Source of the DNA: Clostridia bacterium
GTDB taxonomy: Bacteria; Bacillota; Clostridia; Oscillospirales; CAG-272
Assembly: GCA_017382555.1 (NCBI GenBank)
Contig: JAFOAB010000318.1
Coordinates: forward strand, 1 to 11,770
Length of the DNA: 11,770 nt
Direction: 5' to 3'
Part shown: one piece after another, positions 1 through 5,429 of the stretch
Position numbering within the stretch: position 1 is the first letter of the stretch
Layout: each line of letters starts with the position of its first letter
The notes under the pieces: generated by a model
Seen by the model: the letters and a program-made list of their open reading frames with translations, nothing else
Database searches by the model: none
What the model was told of the DNA's origin: nothing
Position numbers and translations under genes: made by a program

Positions 1-378
1 ACCTCCATGGGCTGCTACGAGCGTACCCTTGCGCTTCTTATCGAGAAGTATGCAGGCGCGTTCCCCACTTGGCTTGCCCCTGTTCAGGTGCGCGTAATGC
101 CCATAAGCGATGCTTGCGCAGATTACGCAAAGCAGGTTGCAGCAGCGCTTGAGAATATGAACGTTCGCGTTGAGACCGACCTCAGAAACGAGAAGATCGG
201 CTACAAGATCCGCGAGGCGCAGATCCAAAAGATCCCCTACGCCGTAGTAGTCGGTGAAAAGGAAGCGGCAGACGGCACCGTTGCAGTGCGTAACCGTAAG
301 GAGGGCACAAACGAGACTATGCCCCTCAACGACTTCCTCTCCAAGCTCGCACTTGAGATTGCAACCAAGGCAAGATAA
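1..378 (+). CDS. thrS: Threonine-tRNA ligase (ThrRS), C-terminal part, 5' truncated by the window edge
   Basis: This is the last 125 codons of threonyl-tRNA synthetase, which charges tRNA(Thr) in the cytoplasm. The reading frame is open from base 1 and ends at TAA 376-378. The first residues visible (TSMGCYERTLALLIEKYAG) match the end of the class II catalytic core, and AGAFPTWLAPVQV is the ThrRS junction into the anticodon-binding domain. That domain follows with the family's NEKIGYKIREAQ, PYAVVVG and VAVRNR segments. The catalytic and editing domains lie upstream of the window. A strong terminator at 546-594 lies 168 nt after the stop. Family assignment is very secure; nothing can be said about its promoter or a possible T-box leader, which would lie outside the window. 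Confidence 0.97.
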   Translation, partial: TSMGCYERTLALLIEKYAGAFPTWLAPVQVRVMPISDACADYAKQVAAALENMNVRVETDLRNEKIGYKIREAQIQKIPYAVVVGEKEAADGTVAVRNRKEGTNETMPLNDFLSKLALEIATKAR

Positions 379-449
379 AACAAAACTTATGTTATACCGC
401 TTATAATTGCCAAAAATGTAATATAATGCGGTAAACGAATTAAAAATAC

Positions 450-478
450 TTGCGAGTTGAAATATGAACTGCTATAAT
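450..478 (+). promoter_or_regulatory. Predicted sigma-A promoter with extended -10
   Basis: The -35 box TTGCGA (450-455) is followed by a 17-nt spacer and a perfect TATAAT (473-478). The -10 is preceded by TGC, giving an extended -10. The start of transcription should fall near 484-486, on the CAGA repeat. Two further TATAAT strings (402-407 and 422-427) lie upstream but have no convincing -35 or TG element. The next gene with a ribosome binding site starts at 764, beyond a strong terminator, so the immediate product is probably a short non-coding transcript or an attenuated leader. Confidence 0.6.
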
Positions 479-482
479 CTTT

Positions 483-503
483 CAGACAGACAGACAGACA
501 GAC
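483..503 (+). repeat. CAGA tetranucleotide tandem repeat (5 copies plus C)
   Basis: Five uninterrupted CAGA units occupy 483-502 with a trailing C at 503. The array starts only 4 nt after the -10 box of the promoter at 450-478, so it would form the extreme 5' end of that transcript. Any AGACAG unit can pair with CTGTCT at 513-518, which is followed by a run of five T. The array lies outside any supported coding frame, so copy-number change would not shift a protein. Confidence 0.9.
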
Positions 504-594
504 GAGATAACCCTGTCTTTTTCCGCTTGCAGTTTTTTGATTGATAAAAAGCCATTCCGCAACGGCAGACCTTGCCGTAACGGAATGGCTTTTT
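485..594 (+). ncRNA. Candidate small RNA of about 110 nt between thrS and the secreted-protein gene
   Basis: The boundaries come from the promoter at 450-478 (start near 485) and the T-tract of the terminator at 546-594. No start codon with a ribosome binding site lies between them, so a peptide product is unlikely. Visible parts are a CAGA-repeat 5' end, a weak hairpin (AGACAG 496-501 with CTGTCT 513-518) followed by TTTTT, a T-rich linker (about 519-545), and the strong two-part terminal hairpin. It does not resemble 6S RNA, tmRNA, RNase P, SRP RNA or a T-box that I can recognise. The alternative is an attenuated 5' leader of the gene at 764. The existence of a transcript is inference. Confidence 0.4.
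546..594. terminator. Strong intrinsic terminator, probably bidirectional
   Basis: The outer stem GCCATTCCG (551-559) pairs perfectly with CGGAATGGC (581-589). A small internal loop separates it from an inner stem ACGGCA (562-567)/TGCCGT (573-578) closed by the loop GACCT. It is flanked by AAAAA (546-550) and TTTTT (590-594), which extend the stem and provide a U-tract on either strand. It is placed to stop transcripts coming from thrS and from the promoter at 450-478. Confidence 0.88.
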
Positions 595-595
595 G

Positions 596-763
596 CGCGC
601 AGCGACACTTCGGGTGCCGTTAAGAAATGTTTTTGCTGCGATTACGCTTCGTTTGAGCTTGGCGGCGAAATAACACCGGATTCGGGACTATGCACATACC
701 GCGTTCGGGCATAAAACGGATAAAAGTAAAATGAATATAAATTCGAAAATACTTGGAGGTATT
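596..763. other. Intergenic stretch without recognisable gene or regulatory RNA
   Basis: This is the second part of the 385-base gap between thrS and the secreted-protein gene. I see no ORF with a ribosome binding site, no tRNA, and no -35/-10 pair with acceptable spacing. An in-frame ATG at 731 lacks a ribosome binding site. The only clear signal is GGAGG at 755-759, which sets the start of the next gene at 764. The promoter of that gene is therefore not identified; readthrough from 450-478 is possible. Confidence 0.6.
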
Positions 764-2836
764 ATGAAAAAGAAAATTTTAAGCTTGATCCTTGCAGTGC
801 TTACGGTTGCGGCAGTGATGCCGAACGTTGCATTTTTAGCAAGTGCTACGGAACTGCCGGCCTTCAGCGGAGGCTCCGGTACCCAAGAGGATCCCTATTT
901 GATCTCATCGGCTCAGGATCTTTTTGATCTCAGAGAAGCCATCTATGCTGATGAATCAGGTGCATTGGATGCCGCGGATAGCTGTGGTCTGGGTGGATTT
1001 CACGGCTACTATTTTAAGCAAATATGCGACATTGACTTGGCAGGTGTAGCTTGGTCGCCGTTTAGCTTCTGCGGTGTGTACGACGGAAACGGGTATAAAA
1101 TAATCAATTTGGCTGCCACCGAAAAAAGATACGATTCACAAGATCCCGACGGAAGCATTGCTACCGATGAATACTCCTCGGCGTTTTTTGATCAGCTTGT
1201 ACATGCACAGATCATGAATCTTACTTTTGAAAATTGCTCGTCATCGATTCGCGCCGATCTTGCTCCTGAATCCGGAAGAGATATTTACGTCGGCATTGTT
1301 GCCGCATCTGCTATTGCTGCAAGCTTTGAAAATGTAAAGACCGTAGGCTGCACCGTTGTGCAAAATGCTGCAGTCGATAATATTTCATATACCGGCGGAA
1401 TCGTTGGCTTTTCTGATATTTGTAATTTTACAAACTGTTCTGTGGAAAACGGTACGATAATAAATGGTGAAGTTGCCGGCTCTATGTATGAGGTCGGCGG
1501 CATAACCGCTATTACGTCCGACATGTACTATGAATACATGGATTATTACAATATGCAGGTGGGTGCAGGAAAGCCTTACGGAATCTATAACTGCAGTGTG
1601 TCTGCCGATATTTCCGCAAACAAAGCGGAATGCGGAGGTATCGTAGCTTGGTCTGACAGTAGTTACTTAGAAAATAATATAAAAAATTGCTATTTTAACG
1701 GAAGCATTTCCGGGGGTACTGTATCCGGTATTATTTCTGACGGCTATAAAAACGATAAGATAAGCAACTGCTTCGCGCACGTAACTGCAATGACAGGTAC
1801 CAAAATGCAAGCTATAGCGGATCTGGGTACCAATCAATCTGTTATTACGGACTGTGTATTCTACATAGGCGGTAATTCCGATGAGATTTTGGGAACAGAG
1901 GGCACTTTGTTAACGGAAGAACAGCTCACTGACGGAACGGCAGTTGCAATTCTCGGAGAAGGATGGACGGTTGATGAAAACGGATATCCTATACTTTGCG
2001 TTACCCTAACCAGTGATATTGAATTTGTGAATATGACCGTAAGCGCAGACCTTTCCTACAACGTATACGCAGATCTCACGGATGATGACGTTACGGCAGA
2101 GATGAGATTCACCGTTGACGGCAAGGAGATAACGGTAAGCGGAGAATACGATGAGAGCGCAGGCCTTTATAAGTACACTCTTGCCCATATTCCTCCTCAG
2201 GGAATGCTGGTTGAAATAAAGGCAGAGCTTGTAAAGGATGGCGAGGTTCTTGATACTCACACCGGAACTATCCGCGATTATCTTGATTCTCTTATAGAGC
2301 TATATCCCGAGGATGCCGAGCTTAAAGTGCTGGTTGCGGATATGCTTAACTACGGTGCTGCGGCACAGATATACACAGGATATGATACGGAGAATCTTGC
2401 AAATGCGGACACGACCGGCGGAAGCGGGTTTACAGTGCTTACCGAGGATAAGCATGTTGCAGATTCCGTAAAGGGAACCGAGGTCGAAGGCGTTAAGTTC
2501 GTCGGAGTCGGCGTTCGTTTTGATTACGTAAACAAGGTATATTTCAGATTTACCGCACCTTCTCTTGAGGGTATTACCGTTACCGTAAACGGCGAAGAAG
2601 CGGAAATAGAAGCGAACGGCGATGCTTATATAGTATACAGTGAGGCAGTAAATGCAACCGAGTTTGCAAGCGAGGTGGTTGCCGTTCTTAAAAGCGGCGA
2701 CAGCACGGTGCAGACCGTAACCTACAGCGTTGAATCATTCGTGTACGAAATGCAGAACACGGAGGGTGCCGCCGCTGACCTTGCAAGGGCGCTTTATAGC
2801 TACGGACTTTCTGCAATTGCTTATGATGCAAAGTAA
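764..2836 (+). CDS. Secreted GLUG-repeat protein with a C-terminal module of unknown function (690 aa)
   Basis: The start at ATG 764 is chosen because GGAGG (755-759) lies just upstream and because it gives a clean signal peptide: MKKKILSLILAVLTVAAVMP, then an ASA site near residue 28. The in-frame ATG at 731 has no ribosome binding site and would spoil the signal. Residues 37-55 (GSGTQEDPYLISSAQDL) are the usual opening of GLUG-type beta-helix proteins. GLUG-like turns follow: VGIVAAS (176), GGIVGF (211), VGGITAI (244), GGIVAW (291). ENGYPIL at about 405-411 closes the repeat region. Residues 415-690 form a separate module with LVADMLNYGAAAQIY (523-537) and a similar closing LARALYSYGLSAIAY (673-687). 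There is no LPXTG motif or C-terminal membrane anchor, so it is probably released or held non-covalently. A role in adhesion or envelope/glycan contact is possible but unproven. It is followed 16 nt later by a 46-aa peptide gene. Confidence 0.85.
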   Translation: MKKKILSLILAVLTVAAVMPNVAFLASATELPAFSGGSGTQEDPYLISSAQDLFDLREAIYADESGALDAADSCGLGGFHGYYFKQICDIDLAGVAWSPFSFCGVYDGNGYKIINLAATEKRYDSQDPDGSIATDEYSSAFFDQLVHAQIMNLTFENCSSSIRADLAPESGRDIYVGIVAASAIAASFENVKTVGCTVVQNAAVDNISYTGGIVGFSDICNFTNCSVENGTIINGEVAGSMYEVGGITAITSDMYYEYMDYYNMQVGAGKPYGIYNCSVSADISANKAECGGIVAWSDSSYLENNIKNCYFNGSISGGTVSGIISDGYKNDKISNCFAHVTAMTGTKMQAIADLGTNQSVITDCVFYIGGNSDEILGTEGTLLTEEQLTDGTAVAILGEGWTVDENGYPILCVTLTSDIEFVNMTVSADLSYNVYADLTDDDVTAEMRFTVDGKEITVSGEYDESAGLYKYTLAHIPPQGMLVEIKAELVKDGEVLDTHTGTIRDYLDSLIELYPEDAELKVLVADMLNYGAAAQIYTGYDTENLANADTTGGSGFTVLTEDKHVADSVKGTEVEGVKFVGVGVRFDYVNKVYFRFTAPSLEGITVTVNGEEAEIEANGDAYIVYSEAVNATEFASEVVAVLKSGDSTVQTVTYSVESFVYEMQNTEGAAADLARALYSYGLSAIAYDAK

Positions 2837-2852
2837 AAAGGAGGTAAGAATA

Positions 2853-2993
2853 ATGAACAAGGACACAAACAAGAGAGAATACCTCCGCCCGGAGGCTGAT
2901 ATAATTACCCTTCAGACTGTAGAGGTATTGACCGCAAACGCGCTGAGCGCGTTCAACGTTGAAAGCAATATGACCGACTGGCTTAACGGCTGA
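2853..2993 (+). CDS. 46-aa peptide of unknown function, coupled to the secreted-protein gene
   Basis: The ORF starts at ATG 2853 behind a near-perfect ribosome binding site, AAAGGAGGT (2837-2845, 7-nt spacer), and ends at TGA 2991-2993. The frame is open further upstream into the preceding gene, but this ribosome binding site decides the start. The peptide has a charged N-terminus (MNKDTNKREY), then YLRPEADIITLQTVEVLTAN and a tail ending NMTDWLNG. It has no signal peptide, no membrane segment and no cysteine. The Y-x-x-P-E-x(5)-L-x(3)-E-V-L-T-A layout recalls short, unnamed peptides I have seen in gut Clostridia; this is recollection, not a search. It lies 16 nt after the secreted-protein stop and just before a strong terminator, so the two genes almost certainly share a transcript. 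It could be a leader-like or RiPP-like precursor, but no modifying enzyme or exporter is nearby. Confidence 0.75.
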   Translation: MNKDTNKREYLRPEADIITLQTVEVLTANALSAFNVESNMTDWLNG

Positions 2994-3001
2994 TGATAAA
3001 G

Positions 3002-3045
3002 AAAAAATACGGCACGGTGCAAAACGCACCGTGCCGTATTTTTTT
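3002..3045. terminator. Bidirectional intrinsic terminator between convergent genes
   Basis: A perfect 13-bp stem TACGGCACGGTGC (3008-3020)/GCACCGTGCCGTA (3026-3038) encloses the loop AAAAC. It is flanked by six A (3002-3007) and seven T (3039-3045), so a U-tract exists on both strands. It lies 8 nt after the 46-aa peptide gene on the plus strand and 8 nt after the stop of the Cys-rich gene on the minus strand, and so serves both. Confidence 0.95.
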
Positions 3046-3053
3046 GAAAAAAA

Positions 3054-3341
3054 TCAGATGCTTTCGCCGCTTTCTGTCTCGTCGGTGACCTCGCGGCCCT
3101 CCGCTACAACGGTAAGGGGATCTTCAACAGTGCACTCCTCGCCGCAGAATGCGTCCTCGCAGCAGCATTCGCCGCAGCACTCGCAGAAGCAATCTTCCTC
3201 GGCCTTTGCCGCAAGCTTTTTATTTATGCTTTTAACTATGGCCGTAACAGCGGCTGCGATGCCTGCAAGGGCAACAACTCCGCCAACGATGGCAAGTACG
3301 GTCTTTAAAGTATTGGGCTTTTCATTTTTTGTGAAGAACAT
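3054..3341 (-). CDS. Small single-pass membrane protein with a cysteine-rich tail (95 aa)
   Basis: The start at 3341 (ATG on the minus strand) has an AAGGAGG ribosome binding site at 3351-3357 with a 9-nt spacer. A promoter lies just upstream at 3375-3403. Residues 14-36 (TVLAIVGGVVALAGIAAAV and on) form one hydrophobic helix rich in Gly/Ala. A basic stretch (KSINKKLAAK, 37-46) follows, then nine cysteines between residues 51 and 70, including CECC, CGECCC and CGEEC, mixed with acidic residues. The last 25 residues are acidic. Lysines flank both sides of the helix, so orientation is uncertain; the basic run after it slightly favours a cytoplasmic Cys-rich tail. Metal (Zn, Fe, Cu) binding or redox sensing is a reasonable guess from the Cys pattern but not shown. 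No named family recognised. Confidence 0.82.
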   Translation of the reverse strand: MFFTKNEKPNTLKTVLAIVGGVVALAGIAAAVTAIVKSINKKLAAKAEEDCFCECCGECCCEDAFCGEECTVEDPLTVVAEGREVTDETESGESI

Positions 3342-3374
3342 ATCCTAAAACCTCCTTTTTCGGTCTTCGTATAT

Positions 3375-3403
3375 ATTTTACCAATTATTTTTGGAAAATG
3401 CAA
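3375..3403 (-). promoter_or_regulatory. Promoter of the Cys-rich membrane protein gene
   Basis: Read on the minus strand: -35 TTGCAT (3403-3398), a 17-nt spacer, then -10 TAAAAT (3380-3375) preceded by TGG, which gives an extended -10. The start is expected near 3368, leaving a leader of about 27 nt before the ATG at 3341. Confidence 0.6.
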
Positions 3404-3462
3404 TATATTTCATTTTATTCAAATGTTAAATTTATGTTACAAGGAAAGCAGGGATTTTGCTA

Positions 3463-3491
3463 TTGATTTCGCCAAAATACTGTGCTAAAAT
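3463..3491 (+). promoter_or_regulatory. Sigma-A promoter at the head of the kinase homologue-miaA-ylm gene train
   Basis: The -35 TTGATT (3463-3468), a 17-nt spacer and the -10 TAAAAT (3486-3491) with TGC directly before it make a good extended -10 promoter. Transcription should begin near 3498, about 42 nt before the kinase homologue start. It diverges from the promoter at 3375-3403, with about 60 bases between the two -35 boxes. No operator-like inverted repeat stands out in that AT-rich interval. Confidence 0.72.
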
Positions 3492-3539
3492 ATAACTTGG
3501 ATATTTATATATATGTCTATAAAAACAAGGGGGAGCTTT

Positions 3540-4472
3540 ATGGAGAAAACGTTTTTGACGATCGGTAATACGCAAATAGAATTCACCTGCAATATGTCAA
3601 AGATCCCGCTTGTTAACGAGGTGACGGTGGAGCGCGGGGATAGGGAAATAATCCCCGGTGGCTTCGGGCTTGTTGCCGCCGCCTCGATTGCGGAGCTTGG
3701 TGCGCACAGCGTGCTTTGCACCTGCATAGGTGATGACAGATACGGCGATATGCTTGCGCGCTTTTGCCGCGATAAGGGCGTTTCGCTTGATTCGGTATAT
3801 ACCGATAAGCACCTCTCCACGGCGTTTCTTATGACCATTGCGGAGGATAGCGGTGCAAGGCGCTCGGCGTTTTATCCCGGAGCATTCGAGGGGATAAGGC
3901 ATAGCTTTATCGAGGAGGCGTTTGCAAAGCGCCCCGACTGCGTTTGCGCATCGCTTGATATGCCCGAGGAGCATATATCTTACATTGCGGAAATGGCTGA
4001 TCTGCAGGATATACCGCTGTTTTTGGATGCCGCAAATGCACCTGCCACTTACCCATTTGATAGTATATGCGGGTGCGAGGCATTTATATGCGACGAGACG
4101 CAGGCGTACAGAATTGCCCGCATAATGCCCGATACGATGGAAAATTGCCTCAAATGCGCCGTGAAGCTTGCATCAATGGTAAAGACAAAATGCGTGGTTA
4201 TGAAGCTCAGTGAGCGCGGTGTTTACGTTTATGACGGTAAGTACTGCAGTATCACACCAAACAGAGCGAAAAATGCATCACTTGTTTCCGGTGCTTCTGC
4301 TGTGTTTGCCGCCGCGCTTGCATACACGTTCCTGCAAACGAAAAGCATGGAGGTAGCCTCCAAATATGCTTCCGTTGCGCTTGCGGTGCTTGAAAACAAG
4401 GGCGGAGGCGTTTTGGGCCTGCCCTCGGTTGAGGAGATAGGTGCCTACTGCAAGGAAAACAACATAAACTGA
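3540..4472 (+). CDS. PfkB/ribokinase-family sugar kinase homologue, apparently lacking the catalytic Asp (310 aa)
   Basis: The start is ATG 3540 behind GGGGGAG (3529-3535); the in-frame ATG at 3513 has no ribosome binding site. The ribokinase-like fold shows in PGGFGLVAAASIAELGA (39-55), the IGDDRYGDML segment (63-72), LFLDAAN in the middle and the C-terminal SGASAVFAAALAY. PfkB kinases normally phosphorylate a sugar or nucleoside using the Asp of a GAGD motif as base. Here the expected GAGDAF reads GASAVF, with Ala254 in place of that Asp. The N-terminal sugar-contact Asp is Glu14, the Asn of GGxxxN is Leu44, and the TLGxxG nucleotide-site motif reads KLSERG. The protein is full length with no frameshift. 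It may be a pseudokinase with a binding or regulatory role, or a kinase with a shifted active site. It is the first gene after the promoter and lies 12 nt before miaA. Confidence 0.82.
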   Translation: MEKTFLTIGNTQIEFTCNMSKIPLVNEVTVERGDREIIPGGFGLVAAASIAELGAHSVLCTCIGDDRYGDMLARFCRDKGVSLDSVYTDKHLSTAFLMTIAEDSGARRSAFYPGAFEGIRHSFIEEAFAKRPDCVCASLDMPEEHISYIAEMADLQDIPLFLDAANAPATYPFDSICGCEAFICDETQAYRIARIMPDTMENCLKCAVKLASMVKTKCVVMKLSERGVYVYDGKYCSITPNRAKNASLVSGASAVFAAALAYTFLQTKSMEVASKYASVALAVLENKGGGVLGLPSVEEIGAYCKENNIN

Positions 4473-4484
4473 TACGGAGTAGAT

Positions 4485-5429
4485 ATGATCGGAATTGCTG
4501 TGGCGGGTGTTACCGCCTCGGGTAAAAGCGACCTTGCCACCGAGCTTGCCGTAAGGTATGGCGGCGAGGTCATTTCCTGCGATTCAATGCTTGTATACCG
4601 CGGATGCGATATCGGTACCGCAAAGCCCTCAGAGGCCGAAAAACGCGGTATCGTGCACCATTTGATCGATATTTTTGATCCCGAGCAGCCCTTTTCCGCG
4701 GCGGATTATTCTGCGCTTTGCGAGGCTGCGGAGGCAGAGATACTTAATAGGGGCAAAATGCCCGTGATTTGCGGAGGAACGGGGCTTTATCTTGATTGCT
4801 TCCTGCGCGGCGGCTTGCCCGATGCGGGTGTTAAGGATGAGGCTGTGCGCGCAAGGCTGGAGGCTGAGTGTGCCGAAATCGGTGCGGAGGCTATGTACCG
4901 TCGCCTTGAAGCTCTCGATCCCGAGGCCGCAAAAGCAATGCACGCAAACAACGTGCGCAGGGTCATCCGCGCGCTCGAGATAATTGAGGTGAGCGGCAGA
5001 ACGAAGACCGAGGTAGATAGGGAAACACCCCAGCGCGTATGTGTGAAGGATTACGGAGTTATCGCGCTCAATTATTCCGACAGGGAGCTTCGAAGCGCAG
5101 TAATTGAAGCGCGTGTAAGAAAAATGTTCGATATGGGTCTTCCCGAGGAAACCGAGGCTCTCCGTGCGCAGGGCGTGTTTGAAAAATGCGCCGCGGCGGC
5201 ACAGGCAATAGGCTATAAGGAGCTGTTTTTGTATCTTGACGGTAAGGAGAGCCGCGAGGATGCAATCATGCGCCTTACCTACGCAACGCGCAGATACGCA
5301 AAAAGACAGACCACGTGGTATGCCGCATTGCCGTACGTTAAGCATTTGACGGTTGACGAAAACGGCAAGAGAAAATCACTCGATAAATTGGCCGATGAGG
5401 CATCAAGGCTGTTGGAGCTTGATAAATGA
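4485..5429 (+). CDS. miaA: tRNA dimethylallyltransferase MiaA (314 aa)
   Basis: MiaA transfers a dimethylallyl group to N6 of adenosine 37 in tRNAs that read codons starting with U, improving decoding. The P-loop GVTASGKS (8-15), DSMLVYRGCDIGTAKP (33-48), GGTGLY (97-102), AAQAIGYKEL (238-247) and TRRYAKRQTTW (268-278) are all present, and the length is normal for the family. The DSMQ glutamine is Leu36, a change also tolerated in Enterobacteria (DSALIY). The ribosome binding site GGAG (4476-4479) sits in the 12-nt gap after the kinase homologue. The stop overlaps the next start as ATGA (5426-5429), which implies translational coupling to the HlyD-like gene. Confidence 0.97.
   Translation: MIGIAVAGVTASGKSDLATELAVRYGGEVISCDSMLVYRGCDIGTAKPSEAEKRGIVHHLIDIFDPEQPFSAADYSALCEAAEAEILNRGKMPVICGGTGLYLDCFLRGGLPDAGVKDEAVRARLEAECAEIGAEAMYRRLEALDPEAAKAMHANNVRRVIRALEIIEVSGRTKTEVDRETPQRVCVKDYGVIALNYSDRELRSAVIEARVRKMFDMGLPEETEALRAQGVFEKCAAAAQAIGYKELFLYLDGKESREDAIMRLTYATRRYAKRQTTWYAALPYVKHLTVDENGKRKSLDKLADEASRLLELDK

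Noticed and set aside
395..433. Hairpin TACCGC/GCGGTA as the thrS terminator
   Set aside because: Only six base pairs with a 27-nt loop and no T-tract; the hairpin at 546-594 is far stronger.
483..503. CRISPR-like array
   Set aside because: The CAGA units are 4 nt and contiguous, with no spacers and no cas genes nearby.
387..608. 73-codon minus-strand frame after thrS
   Set aside because: It crosses the terminator hairpin and the CAGA repeat and has no ribosome binding site.
2730..2993. Longer 87-codon version of the 46-aa peptide
   Set aside because: The upstream part lies inside the secreted-protein gene in another frame. The strong ribosome binding site at 2837-2845 supports the start at 2853.
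2853..2993. Call of a RiPP precursor for the 46-aa peptide
   Set aside because: No modifying enzyme, protease or exporter is encoded beside it and there is no Cys or Ser/Thr-rich core, so a firm call is not supported.
4629..5345. 238-codon open frame on the minus strand
   Set aside because: It is entirely antisense to miaA, which carries all its family motifs.
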